DNA from: Zoogloea sp.
GTDB lineage: Bacteria; Pseudomonadota; Gammaproteobacteria; Burkholderiales; Rhodocyclaceae
DNA: 61,482 nt
Direction of reading: 5' to 3'
NCBI RefSeq assembly: GCF_023150065.1
Contig: NZ_JAKLLN010000024.1
Coordinates: forward strand, 1 to 61,482
Shown here: positions 1 through 7,885 of the stretch, one piece after another
Numbering within the stretch: position 1 is the stretch's first letter
Layout of the letters: each line of letters begins with the position of its first letter
Notes under the pieces: generated by a model
Told to the model about the DNA's origin: nothing
Databases searched by the model: none
The model's input: only the letters and a program-made list of their open reading frames with translations
Position numbers and translations under genes: made by a program

Positions 1-168
1 CAGGATCTCCTGGCGCATGAAGAAGCGGCCTGCCTCGGCGTCGGCGTGGTGATTGGCTTCGGTGATCCAGCCCTGGTGCTGGGCCAGGAAGGCGCTGACT
101 GCCGCCACGATGCCAACCCGATCAGGGCAGGACAGGGACAGGGTGTAGCGTCGAATGGGGGTGCTCAT
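1..168 (-). CDS. purU: Formyltetrahydrofolate deformylase, N-terminal part (cut by window edge)
   Basis: The 56 visible codons start at the ATG at 168 and run off the left edge. They encode an N-terminal ACT-type segment with the motif SCPDRVGIVAAVSAFL, followed by NHHADAEAGRFFMRQE, which is characteristic of PurU. PurU hydrolyses 10-formyl-THF to formate and THF, which frees THF when one-carbon units are in excess. The catalytic formyltransferase-like domain lies outside the window. It is downstream of, and in the same direction as, the GcvT-family gene at 343-1473, although a repeat element separates them, so both may serve THF recycling during demethylation. Confidence 0.85.
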   Translation of the reverse strand, partial: MSTPIRRYTLSLSCPDRVGIVAAVSAFLAQHQGWITEANHHADAEAGRFFMRQEIL

Positions 169-218
169 GCTGTTTTCCTTTTGCTCGGCCTCTGATGGGC
201 CACTCGTTCGGCGACGCT

Positions 219-303
219 GTAGGGGCGACTTCAGTCGCCCGCGGACTTCGATCAAGGGCATGCCTGTGGATGGCGGGCGGTGGGCGACTGAAGTCGCCCC
301 TAC
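219..303. repeat. REPIN-like palindromic doublet, copy 1
   Basis: An 85-bp element of two inverted hairpin units. The left unit is GTAG followed by GGGCGACTTCAGTCGCCC, a perfect 8-bp stem with a TC loop. The right unit is its reverse complement. The spacer begins GCGGACTTCGATCAAGGG. The same arrangement recurs at 25161 and 41875. It sits between purU and the GcvT-family gene. Confidence 0.9.
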
Positions 304-342
304 AAGTCGCACCTACAAGCCACCTCTGCGGGAACGCGGGGC

Positions 343-1473
343 TCAGCCCTTGGCGGTGCGCTTCAGCTTCTGGGGGTCGTCGAAGGGCAGGGTGTGGGTG
401 GTGGCGTTGCAGGTGAGGCTGGCGCCACGCAGCTCCAGCTTGCGCCCGGGCACGGCGTAGGCCGGGTCGAGGCGGGCGATGGCCATGGAGCGTTCCGTGA
501 GGCGCGAATACATCCCACAGGTGACGAAACCCACCTTGATGTCTCCGTCGTAGAGGGCGTCGCCCCCCAGGGCGGCCTCGCGGCTGGTCAGCTCGATGCC
601 GAAGATCTTGAAGCGCTCCTGCCCCTGCAGGCGGTAGTGCTCGGCGGCGCCGCGGAAGTCCTTCTTGCCCGGCGACACGGTGAAATCCAGGCCCAGCTCC
701 CACAGGCTGTCGCCGATGGGCTCGCCGTCCATGGGGTACATGTCGGAGTTGTCGTAGGGGTAGAACAGCAGGTAGCTCTCGACCCGCAGCCAGTCCAGGG
801 CGGTGAAGGAGCAGGGCATGATGCCCATTTCCTTGCCCTCGGCCACGATGGTGTCCCAGATCAGCGGCGCGTCGGCGGCCTTGCAGAAGATCTCGTAGCC
901 CCGCTCACCGGTATAGCCGGTGCGGGACAGCATCACCGGGCGCCCGAACAGGGTGGTCTGCAGGTGATGGAAGTAAGGCAGATCACGCACGCCCGGCACA
1001 TGTTTGGCCAGGAAGTCCACCGCCGCCGGCCCCTGCAGGGACAGATCGTGCAGGTCGTCGTCGAACAGCACCACCACGTTGCGGCCCACCGCGCCGCGGG
1101 TCAGGATCTCGTGCCCGGCGCCGGAGCCATGCACCACCATGAAGCTGTTGGGGCCGTTGCGGTAGATCACGCAGTCGTCGATGAACTTGCCGGCCTCGTT
1201 GAGCATGCAGGCATACACCGACTTGCCCGGGTAAAGCTTGCTGACGTTGCGGGTGGTGGCGAAGTTGATCAGGGCTTCGGCGTGGGGGCCGATGATGTGC
1301 ATCTTCTTCAGGCCGGACACATCCATCAGCCCGGCCGTGGTGCGGATGGCCGCGTGTTCGTCGGCCAGGCTGGTGGAATAGGTCCACGCGGTGCCCATGC
1401 CGTTCCAGTCTTCGAGGCCGGAACCCAGGGCGCGATGGCGGTCGGCGAGGACCGAAAGTCTCCATGAACTCAT
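343..1473 (-). CDS. GcvT-family (aminomethyltransferase-like) folate-dependent protein
   Basis: A 376-residue protein with the fold markers of the glycine-cleavage T-protein family: MDVSGLKKMHIIGP near residue 50, the FIDDCVIYR segment that carries the family's catalytic aspartate, LSRTGYTGERGYEIF near 200, and a C-terminal barrel. The length matches stand-alone T-proteins. The ATG is preceded by AAGGAG. No gcvH or gcvP is nearby, so a role in the glycine cleavage system is unlikely. The family also includes THF-dependent demethylases such as DmdA and partners of amine demethylases. With purU downstream and an oxidative N-demethylase locus in the same window, transfer of a methyl or methylene group to THF is the best inference. 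The substrate is unknown. Confidence 0.75.
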   Translation of the reverse strand: MSSWRLSVLADRHRALGSGLEDWNGMGTAWTYSTSLADEHAAIRTTAGLMDVSGLKKMHIIGPHAEALINFATTRNVSKLYPGKSVYACMLNEAGKFIDDCVIYRNGPNSFMVVHGSGAGHEILTRGAVGRNVVVLFDDDLHDLSLQGPAAVDFLAKHVPGVRDLPYFHHLQTTLFGRPVMLSRTGYTGERGYEIFCKAADAPLIWDTIVAEGKEMGIMPCSFTALDWLRVESYLLFYPYDNSDMYPMDGEPIGDSLWELGLDFTVSPGKKDFRGAAEHYRLQGQERFKIFGIELTSREAALGGDALYDGDIKVGFVTCGMYSRLTERSMAIARLDPAYAVPGRKLELRGASLTCNATTHTLPFDDPQKLKRTAKG

Positions 1474-1501
1474 TTGAAACTCCTTGCTGAAAGGGGTTGG
1501 A

Positions 1502-1515
1502 AATTGAGTTCAATT
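1502..1515. promoter_or_regulatory. Perfect palindrome upstream of the GcvT-family gene
   Basis: AATTGAGTTCAATT is a perfect inverted repeat (AATTGA, 2-bp centre, TCAATT). It ends about 29 bp upstream of the ATG at 1473, in the 81-bp gap after the response regulator gene. The position suits an operator, but the cognate regulator is unknown. Confidence 0.35.
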
Positions 1516-1541
1516 AGGCCAGCCGGGCCGGCGGCGGGAAA

Positions 1542-1559
1542 TACTACTCTGGTACTACT
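1542..1559. promoter_or_regulatory. TACTACT direct repeat, possible NarL-type heptamer pair
   Basis: TACTACT occurs twice with a 4-bp spacer and overlaps the stop codon of the response regulator. NarL-family regulators bind heptamers of about TACYYMT; these copies match 6 of 7 positions. This would place a site for the neighbouring regulator upstream of the GcvT-family gene. It is a weak prediction. Confidence 0.25.
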
Positions 1560-2268
1560 TCAGGGAGAGGGGCGCGGGTGTGCTGCGCTCTCCTTCGCGC
1601 AGTTCCCGCAGCCAGACGGCGGCTTCGAAGCGGTTGCGCAGGTTGAGCTTCTGCAGCACGTGCTTCACATGCACCTTCACCGTGCTCTCGGCGATGCCCA
1701 GGGAGCGGGCCACGATCTTGTTGGAGGCGCCTTTGGACACCAGCTCCAGGGTCTCCTGCTCCCGCACGGTGAGGGAGGCCCAGCCGGCGTCGATGCTCTC
1801 GCGACTGGGGGGCTGGGGCTTGGCGAGGAGGCCGCCGACCTCGGCCGACAGCACCGTGCCCCCGGCGGCCACCTGGCGCAGCTTGAGGCAGAACTCGTCC
1901 GGCTCCATGTCCTTCAGCAGGTAGCCGCTGGCCCCGGCCTTGAGGGCCTCCATCACGTCGAAGCTGGAGTCCGACACGGTCAGCATCACCAGCCGGGTGG
2001 CCGAGCCCGCCGACTGCAGGGCCCGCACCACCGAGATGCCGTCGAGGCCCTTCATGTGCAGGTCCACCAGGGCCACGTCCGGGCGATGGGTCAGCACTGC
2101 CTCAATGCCCTCGGCGCCGGAGGCAGCCTCGGCCACCACCTGGATGTCGCCGTACATGGACAGCAGCTGGCCGATGCCCTTGCGGAACAGGGCATGGTCG
2201 TCCACCACCACCAGGCGGATCGAGCCCCCCTCGGCGCCCGGCGGGGCACCCGTCATTGCATGTTCCAT
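1555..2268 (-). CDS. NarL/FixJ-family response regulator
   Basis: A 237-residue protein. The receiver domain carries DDH near residue 23, the phospho-acceptor Asp69 in VALVDLHMKGLDG, and the conserved Lys in GYLLKDM. The C-terminal LuxR-type helix-turn-helix (LTVREQETLELV ... GIAESTVKVHVKHVL) begins near residue 165. The histidine kinase gene lies 31 bp upstream on the same strand, so the two form a cognate pair in one operon. The start may be the ATG at 2268 or an in-frame ATG four codons later. The overall layout is NarL-like, but the kinase lacks a nitrate sensor domain, so the signal is not known. Confidence 0.88.
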   Translation of the reverse strand: MEHAMTGAPPGAEGGSIRLVVVDDHALFRKGIGQLLSMYGDIQVVAEAASGAEGIEAVLTHRPDVALVDLHMKGLDGISVVRALQSAGSATRLVMLTVSDSSFDVMEALKAGASGYLLKDMEPDEFCLKLRQVAAGGTVLSAEVGGLLAKPQPPSRESIDAGWASLTVREQETLELVSKGASNKIVARSLGIAESTVKVHVKHVLQKLNLRNRFEAAVWLRELREGERSTPAPLSLK

Positions 2269-2299
2269 GGCGCGTGTTTCCTTGTTTGAGTCATCAGGT

Positions 2300-3823
2300 T
2301 CAGTTGCCCGCCGCGCGGGGGCGGAAGCGCATCTCCACGCAGGTGCCCAGGCCGTCGCTGCCGGCCTGCAGGCTCAGGCTGCCGCCCAGCTGGCGGGCCC
2401 GCTCGCGCATGATGGAGACGCCGTGATGGCCTTCGCCACCGCTGCCCGGCTGGATGCCGCGGCCGTCGTCCTCCACCTGCACCCGCACCTCGCCGCCATC
2501 GATGCAGTCAAGGCGGATCAGGGCATGGTCGGCACGGGCGTGGCGGATCACATTGGTCAGGGCTTCACGGACGATCTGCAGCAGGTGGAATTCCTCATTC
2601 ACCGACAGGGCCGCGTCGCCCAGCCGGTAGTCCAGCCCGATCTCGGTGCCGGCCCGGGCCGACAGCTCCTCCACCACCTCACGCAGAGCCTGCTGCAGGC
2701 CGCCTGGCGGCATGCTGGTGCGAAAGGCCGAGAGCAGCTCGCGCAGGTGGCGGTAGGCGCTGTCGAGCCCGGTCTTGATCTCCGCCGACACCTCCAGCAC
2801 CCGCCCACCGGGGGCACAGGCGGCGCAGCTACGGCCGATCTCCAGTTGCAGGCGGGCGATCTGCAGCTTCATGTAGGAAAGAGCCTGGGCCAGGGAATCA
2901 TGGAGCTCGCCGGCAATGGCGTTGCGCTCGTCCATCAGGGCCAGGCGACGGCGGCGCTGGTTGCGCTGCAGGTTGCCGAGAGACAGGGCGAACAGGCCGG
3001 CCAGGGCATCCACCAGGCGGCTGTGACGGCTCTCGAACAGGAACTCGCCTGGCGCCTCGACGATCAGCACGCCGTAGATGTTGTCGGCGTCGCGCACCGG
3101 CACGGCCAGCTCGACGATCTCCCCGGCCGGGCCGGACACCGAACGGCGCAGGCCGCCGCCCCGGGCCAGGGCCTCGGTGTCGAACTCGTCCAGCAGCCGG
3201 GCCAGGCGCGGGGCCCCCAGCTGGGCCGGCACACCCAGGCCTTCCGCCACCGGCTCGAGGAGCGCCAGGGAGCAGCAGCGGGCCTGCAGGCAGTCCGCCA
3301 TGTCCTCCAGCAGGGCCGTCAGCCAGGGGGGGCTGGCACTGTTTTCGGCCAGACAGGCACAGGCGCGGTAGATGAACTCCAGGGAGCGGGCCGCAAAGCG
3401 CTCCTGCTCGCGGGCGTGACGGGAGAGGCGCTCACCGTCGGCCAGGCGCCCGCCCAGCTGGCCGGCCACCCCGTCCAGGGCACGCACCAGGCGGTCGATC
3501 TCGTCGACGCCCCCGGCCGGCGCCGCCACCGCACCAGCGGTGTGCGCGGCCACCCGTGCCAGGGCGAGATCGGTGCGCTGGGCCAGCACCTTCCAGGCAC
3601 CGCGCACGATCAGGGCACAGCCGGCGAGAAACAACAGGGCCAGCACCGCCTGCATCAACTCCACCCCGGCCAGGCGCGACGCCGCCTCGCCGCCGGGTGC
3701 CGCCCGGGCCGCCAGCTCCAGGCGCACGGCCAGGCCGGCACTGAAGAACAGGCCCGCAGCCAGGCTGACCAGGCAGGCCAGCATCAGGCTCAGACGGGAT
3801 AGCAGGGGATAACGATGGAGCAC
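2300..3823 (-). CDS. NarX-like sensor histidine kinase with a minimal periplasmic loop
   Basis: About 507 residues from the GTG at 3823; a TTG start at 3880 would add 19 residues, and no ATG is available. Two membrane helices near residues 8-32 and 50-72 enclose only about 20 residues, so the large nitrate-binding periplasmic domain of NarX is missing. A HAMP-like linker and a GAF-like region (about 130-280) follow. The HisKA_3 dimerisation motif GELHDSLAQALSYMKLQ has His near 307. The C-terminal ATPase domain carries REALTNVIRHA and VEDDGRGI. Inferred role: phosphorylating the adjacent NarL-type regulator in response to a cytoplasmic or membrane signal. Confidence 0.85.
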   Translation of the reverse strand: MLHRYPLLSRLSLMLACLVSLAAGLFFSAGLAVRLELAARAAPGGEAASRLAGVELMQAVLALLFLAGCALIVRGAWKVLAQRTDLALARVAAHTAGAVAAPAGGVDEIDRLVRALDGVAGQLGGRLADGERLSRHAREQERFAARSLEFIYRACACLAENSASPPWLTALLEDMADCLQARCCSLALLEPVAEGLGVPAQLGAPRLARLLDEFDTEALARGGGLRRSVSGPAGEIVELAVPVRDADNIYGVLIVEAPGEFLFESRHSRLVDALAGLFALSLGNLQRNQRRRRLALMDERNAIAGELHDSLAQALSYMKLQIARLQLEIGRSCAACAPGGRVLEVSAEIKTGLDSAYRHLRELLSAFRTSMPPGGLQQALREVVEELSARAGTEIGLDYRLGDAALSVNEEFHLLQIVREALTNVIRHARADHALIRLDCIDGGEVRVQVEDDGRGIQPGSGGEGHHGVSIMRERARQLGGSLSLQAGSDGLGTCVEMRFRPRAAGN

Positions 3824-4006
3824 GCTGGGGAGGCCTGTGAGGGTTGCGCCGCCCTTCGGCGCACCCCGACCAAAAAGCAACTTTCGCGCCCCACATGAAA
3901 CTCATGCCAATGGGCTCGGCGCCCCTCCTCCGCGCCCGGCTCGGTATCGCCCCCACGCGAAGGGGCGGCCCGGCCTTCCCCCGGGCGGGAGAAGACCGGG
4001 TGCGGC

Positions 4007-4387
4007 CTACTTCAGGGTGGCGAGGTAAGCCAGCAGGTCGGCCCGCTCGGTGCTGCTGGCCAGACCGTCATACTTCATCTTGCCCCCCGGCACGGCCTTG
4101 CGGGGGTTGCTCACATAGGCGTCGATACGGTCCGGCGTCCAGGTGATGCCGCTGGCCTTCAACGGATCGGAATAGGTGGCGTCGGCGACCGCCCCGGCCT
4201 TGCGGCCGACGATGGCGAACAGCGTCGGCCCCTTCTTGTTCTTGCCCTCCCGCACGCTGTGGCATTCGGCGCACTCGGTGGCGAAGACATCCCGGCCGTG
4301 CTCCAGGTCTGCGGCCTGGGCGCGGTGCCCGCCGCCGGACAGCATGTAGAGGAGCAGCAGGCCGAAAGGTACGGTACGGAGTTTCAT
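4007..4387 (-). CDS. Class I cytochrome c, soluble periplasmic
   Basis: A 126-residue protein with an N-terminal signal sequence cleaved after AQA. The haem-binding motif CAECH is near residue 40 and the likely axial methionine is in PGGKMKYDG, followed by a C-terminal helix ending LLAYLATLK. This is the layout of mitochondrial-type class I cytochromes c. The ATG at 4387 has GGAGG upstream. It is the last gene of a three-gene set, 10 bp after the cytochrome-porin stop codon, which suggests co-translation. Inferred role: shuttling electrons between the outer-membrane cytochrome-porin and inner-membrane acceptors. Confidence 0.88.
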   Translation of the reverse strand: MKLRTVPFGLLLLYMLSGGGHRAQAADLEHGRDVFATECAECHSVREGKNKKGPTLFAIVGRKAGAVADATYSDPLKASGITWTPDRIDAYVSNPRKAVPGGKMKYDGLASSTERADLLAYLATLK

Positions 4388-4397
4388 TTCGCCCTCC

Positions 4398-5789
4398 TCA
4401 GAACGACGTCCAGGCAAAGAGGAACAAGGTGTTGTTGTCCTTCGCGTCCCGCCCCTCGCCGTCATAGTTGCTCCTGGCGCCGTTGTACTTGGTGTACATC
4501 GTGTACTGGGCGCCCAGCCTCAGGTTGGCCCAGGGGGCGCCCCAGGAGTTCTCCTTGCCCCAGGGCGTCCAGTCGGCCTGGAAGATGTAGCCCGAGGTGT
4601 TGGGCGAGCCGTTGGCGTAGCCATCGCTGTAGAGACTGGCATCGCGGGTGCCGCGGGTCGTGAAGCGGCCCAGGGTGGCGCCCCAGGTCTGCAGGAAGTG
4701 GTAGGACGCCCCCAGGCGCATTTCGTTGAGGCGGCCCTTCTGGTTGTCGGCCTCGCCGTTGGCAAACATCTGGTTGCGGGTCTGGCGCTCGCGGATGTAG
4801 CTGCCGTTGGCGGTAAACACGTGCTCCCGTGTGCCGAGGAACTGGTAGGACGCATCCACCCCCAGGTCGTTGTAGCGGTTGCTGCCGGGCACGCTGCGGT
4901 CGGGCTGGAGGCTGGTGTTGAGACCGAACACACCCACGTTGAAGGCCTGCTTCTTGAAATCCTGGAACAGGGCCAGACGCCAGTAGGCGGTGCCGCTGCC
5001 CAGGCGGCCGATGTCATCGGCCTTGCCCAGGCCGAGGCGGCTCTGCATGGTCACCGGCAGGGAGCGGTAGGTGCCGATCTCGGCGTAGATCAGGTCATTC
5101 CAGAAGGTATAGGCGGACAGCCCGGTGACCCTTTGCTCCAGGGCACCGTTGATGATCGTCGCCGCATCGCCCATGCCGAAGCCGAAGGCCGAGGAGGTAT
5201 ACGGAAAGCCCCACACCGTCATCGAGTTGAAGGGGTCCTGCACGCCGGGGTTGTTATGGAAGGACAGACCGAAGGTGGTCTCCTTTCCGGCGATCTCGGT
5301 GGTGTGCACGGCGCGGATGTCGGCCTGATCCAGGGCGGTGGTCCTGCCCACACCGTCGTAGGTGGCCTGGATGAAGGCACCGATCTTGTCACTCAGCCGG
5401 CCTGCCAGGAACAGGGAGGCCTCGTCCATGGCCAGGTTGCGATTGACGCTGCCATGCTCGGGCTTCTCGGGCAGGTTCTTGGCGGTCTGGTTGAAGGAGG
5501 CGACGATCATGGCCGAGATGGGCAGCTTGCCGCCCTTGCCGTCCGAGTCGGTATAGCCACCGATCTTGAACTTCACGCCGTAGGGGGTAAGTTGCGGGCC
5601 GTAGGCGCCCACGTGACAGGCCGCGCAATCCTGGCCCGTCTGCCGGGCAAAGCTGGGGACGGCATGGGCGCTGGGCAGGCCGGCCATCAGGCCGACGAGG
5701 CCCAGAGCCAGGGTGCGGAGCTGACGCAGGGAGGGGCCAAGGGAAAGCGCAAAGGCCGCAGCGCGACGCGGTGGTTCGATAGAGCGCAT
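4398..5789 (-). CDS. Fused monohaem cytochrome-porin, Cyc2-like outer-membrane protein
   Basis: A 463-residue protein. A signal peptide ends near residue 43. It is followed at once by PSFARQTGQDCAACH, in which Cys55, Cys58 and His59 form one c-type haem site, and then LTPYGVKFKIGGYT. The rest is rich in alternating aromatic strands and ends in WTSF, as expected of an outer-membrane beta-barrel. A short haem domain fused to a barrel of this size is the architecture of Cyc2, the outer-membrane iron oxidase. Other cytochrome-porin clades share it, so Fe(II) oxidation is only a hypothesis. AGGAGA precedes the ATG at 5789. It lies between cytochrome b561 and cytochrome c genes, which supports an electron conduit. 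Confidence 0.7.
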   Translation of the reverse strand: MRSIEPPRRAAAFALSLGPSLRQLRTLALGLVGLMAGLPSAHAVPSFARQTGQDCAACHVGAYGPQLTPYGVKFKIGGYTDSDGKGGKLPISAMIVASFNQTAKNLPEKPEHGSVNRNLAMDEASLFLAGRLSDKIGAFIQATYDGVGRTTALDQADIRAVHTTEIAGKETTFGLSFHNNPGVQDPFNSMTVWGFPYTSSAFGFGMGDAATIINGALEQRVTGLSAYTFWNDLIYAEIGTYRSLPVTMQSRLGLGKADDIGRLGSGTAYWRLALFQDFKKQAFNVGVFGLNTSLQPDRSVPGSNRYNDLGVDASYQFLGTREHVFTANGSYIRERQTRNQMFANGEADNQKGRLNEMRLGASYHFLQTWGATLGRFTTRGTRDASLYSDGYANGSPNTSGYIFQADWTPWGKENSWGAPWANLRLGAQYTMYTKYNGARSNYDGEGRDAKDNNTLFLFAWTSF

Positions 5790-5832
5790 GAAGGTCTCCT
5801 GAGAGAAGGTCGTGAAGGAAAGATGAAAGACT

Positions 5833-6405
5833 TCAGGGACGCTGGTGCAGACCAGGCAGCATGCTGCGCAGGGTCTGGTCCTTGAGGATGAAGTGGTGAT
5901 GGAGTGCGGCGGCGACATGCAGGCCGATCAGGGCGAGCAGCAGGTAGGCCCCGGTTTCGTGGAGCTCCGAGGCGAGATCGCCCAGGTCTTCATCGATGTC
6001 CACCAGGCTCGGGAGCGTGAACAGCCCGAAAAAGCCCGCCGGCTTGCCAAGGCTGCTGGCGAGCAGCCAGCCACATGCCGGGACGGCGAGGAGCAACAGG
6101 TAGAGGAGCCCGTGGGTCGCCGCGGCGCCAAAGCGCGCGAGGGCCGGGAGCTCGGCAACCGCGGGCAGCGGATGCAGGGCCACACGCAGGACGACCCGTG
6201 CCAGGCCGAGGCCGAGCAGGAGCAGCCCGAAGCTCTTGTGGAGGTTGAGCAGGAGGGTCCGCAGGGCCTTCTCGTCCACCGCCTCGCGGCCCAGGACCAG
6301 CGTCACCGCCGCCACCAGCGCGAGGACGGTGATCCAGTGGAAAGCGACGAGGAGCACCGGGCGACGGCCGGCAGGCTTGGGGAGGGGCGAGGCGGAAAAG
6401 GACAT
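5833..6405 (-). CDS. Cytochrome b561-family inner-membrane protein
   Basis: A 190-residue protein with four predicted membrane helices. Histidines are positioned as haem b ligands: FHWI in helix 1, LHKSFG before helix 2, THGLLYLLL in helix 3 and LHVAAALHHHF in helix 4. This fits the prokaryotic b561 family, which exchanges electrons between quinones and periplasmic partners. The ATG at 6405 is used. The gene is first in the b561, cytochrome-porin, cytochrome c set (43- and 10-bp gaps) and lies 88 bp downstream of the sensor kinase gene. Inferred role: linking the quinone pool to the periplasmic cytochrome. Confidence 0.85.
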   Translation of the reverse strand: MSFSASPLPKPAGRRPVLLVAFHWITVLALVAAVTLVLGREAVDEKALRTLLLNLHKSFGLLLLGLGLARVVLRVALHPLPAVAELPALARFGAAATHGLLYLLLLAVPACGWLLASSLGKPAGFFGLFTLPSLVDIDEDLGDLASELHETGAYLLLALIGLHVAAALHHHFILKDQTLRSMLPGLHQRP

Positions 6406-6493
6406 GGCGGTACCGGGTCGAGACGGACGATGGCCCCGACGGTACGTTGTGCTGCCCTTCAATTCCCTGACGATCGCCCCTCAGGGCAGGCCA

Positions 6494-7885
6494 TCAATCC
6501 TGACTGGCGGGAAATTCCAGATGGAACAGGGCGCCGCGGCCGGCGGCCCCATCCGACAGGGTCAGGGTGGCGCGATGCCGGTCGGCCACCTCGCGGACGA
6601 TGGCCAGCCCAAGCCCTGATCCGGGCGCGGTGGTGTCGCCACCACGCTGAAAGCGCTCGAAGATGCGGGCCCGCGCGGTGTCCGGAATACCGGGTCCATC
6701 GTCTTCCACCTCGATGCAGGCGCCCCCCTCGAGGCCCGGGCCACAGCGCAGCGTGATGCGCCCGCCCCGGGGAAGGTAGCGGATGGCGTTCTCGACCAGG
6801 TTGGCCAGCATTTCCCGCAACATCCAGGCCGACCCCTGCACGGTCGCCTCTCCCGGCTCGAGGCCCAGGTCGATGTCCTTGGCAAGCGCCGCATCCAGGA
6901 AATCATCCACGACCGAAGCGGCCAGCACATGCAACTGGACCGGACGGCGTTCTCCGGCCAGCACGGCATCCGACGACGAGCGGGCCAGGGCCAGCATCTG
7001 CTGGGTCAGATGGGCAAGCCGGCCAAGGGGCTCCTGCAGGCGGCCGACCCGGCTCCGCGCATCGGGAGGGAGCTCGCCCAGCGTGAGTTCGAGCTGGGTC
7101 TGCAGGCCTGCGAGGGGGGTGCGCAGCTGGTGCGCCGCGTTCGACAGGAAGGCTTGCTGCGCATGCCCCGCCTCGTCGAGGTCGGACATCAGCCGGTTGA
7201 TGGAGCGCACCAGCGCCCGGGTCTCGCCGGGAGCTTCGGATTCCGGCAGTGGGCGGAAGTCGAGACTGCTGCGTCCGGCAATCTGATCACTCAGGTCATC
7301 AAGGGGGCGCAACGCCACGCGAACCCCGAAATAGACCAGCAACAGGGCCGCGGCGATGATCAGCACGTTGGGGCCGATGGTCGCGAAGAGTATCTGCCCC
7401 GCGGCGGTGCGACGCTTGTTGAGGGTCTCGGTGACCAGGACGTAGGCGTCCATGCCCTTACCCACGTAATGGTAGGCCGCGGTACGCACCGGCTGGCCCT
7501 CGAGCACCGCATCCCCCAGCTGCACCCGGTTGCTCGGCACCGGGCGCGGCAGGGCAAGCAGCGGCGTGTCACCGGCAATCACTTTCCCCTCGGTAGAGAC
7601 CACAAGGTAGCGGACCTGATCGTAGGGGTCGGCGCGGAGGATCTCATCGGCCGCCGGGGGCAGATCCACCTCCATGTCCACGTCGTCGTCGTCCCGCTCG
7701 AGGCGGGTGGCCAGGGCAATGGCAGTGCTGCTCAGGGCATTATCGTAGGCCTGGCTGGCGATATGGATGGCGGAGCGGTACTCGGCAAAGACGCTCAGGG
7801 CCAGCAAGGCCAGCAGGGGCCAGGAGATGAAAGCCAGCAGCCGGGCCCGGAGGGGACGGACATCACGGTGCCGGCGCAGCATCAT
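6494..7885 (-). CDS. QseC/TctE-type sensor histidine kinase
   Basis: A 463-residue kinase. The N-terminal helix (about 18-35) is followed by a periplasmic domain of about 130 residues, a second helix (about 170-190), HAMP, a HisKA box QAFLSNAAHQLRTPLAGLQ with His near 250, and an ATPase domain with NLVENAIRYLP, VEDDGPGIP and GSGLGLAIV. The periplasmic part contains an acidic run, ERDDDDVDMEVD, that could bind a metal cation; this is speculation from composition. Its first 23 bp overlap the response regulator gene, showing translational coupling. It lies directly upstream of the b561/cytochrome-porin genes. Confidence 0.88.
   Translation of the reverse strand: MMLRRHRDVRPLRARLLAFISWPLLALLALSVFAEYRSAIHIASQAYDNALSSTAIALATRLERDDDDVDMEVDLPPAADEILRADPYDQVRYLVVSTEGKVIAGDTPLLALPRPVPSNRVQLGDAVLEGQPVRTAAYHYVGKGMDAYVLVTETLNKRRTAAGQILFATIGPNVLIIAAALLLVYFGVRVALRPLDDLSDQIAGRSSLDFRPLPESEAPGETRALVRSINRLMSDLDEAGHAQQAFLSNAAHQLRTPLAGLQTQLELTLGELPPDARSRVGRLQEPLGRLAHLTQQMLALARSSSDAVLAGERRPVQLHVLAASVVDDFLDAALAKDIDLGLEPGEATVQGSAWMLREMLANLVENAIRYLPRGGRITLRCGPGLEGGACIEVEDDGPGIPDTARARIFERFQRGGDTTAPGSGLGLAIVREVADRHRATLTLSDGAAGRGALFHLEFPASQD

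Noticed and set aside
343-1473. Glycine cleavage gcvT
   Set aside because: gcvH and gcvP are absent and context points to other folate-dependent demethylation, so only the family name is given.
1940-3802. Long plus-strand open frame opposite the sensor kinase gene
   Set aside because: It is antisense to a well-supported kinase gene; its product is low-complexity and rich in Gln, Ala, His and Gly, as expected from GC-rich codon shadowing.
1555-3823. Nitrate-responsive NarXL
   Set aside because: The kinase has no periplasmic nitrate-binding domain, so the specific name is not justified.
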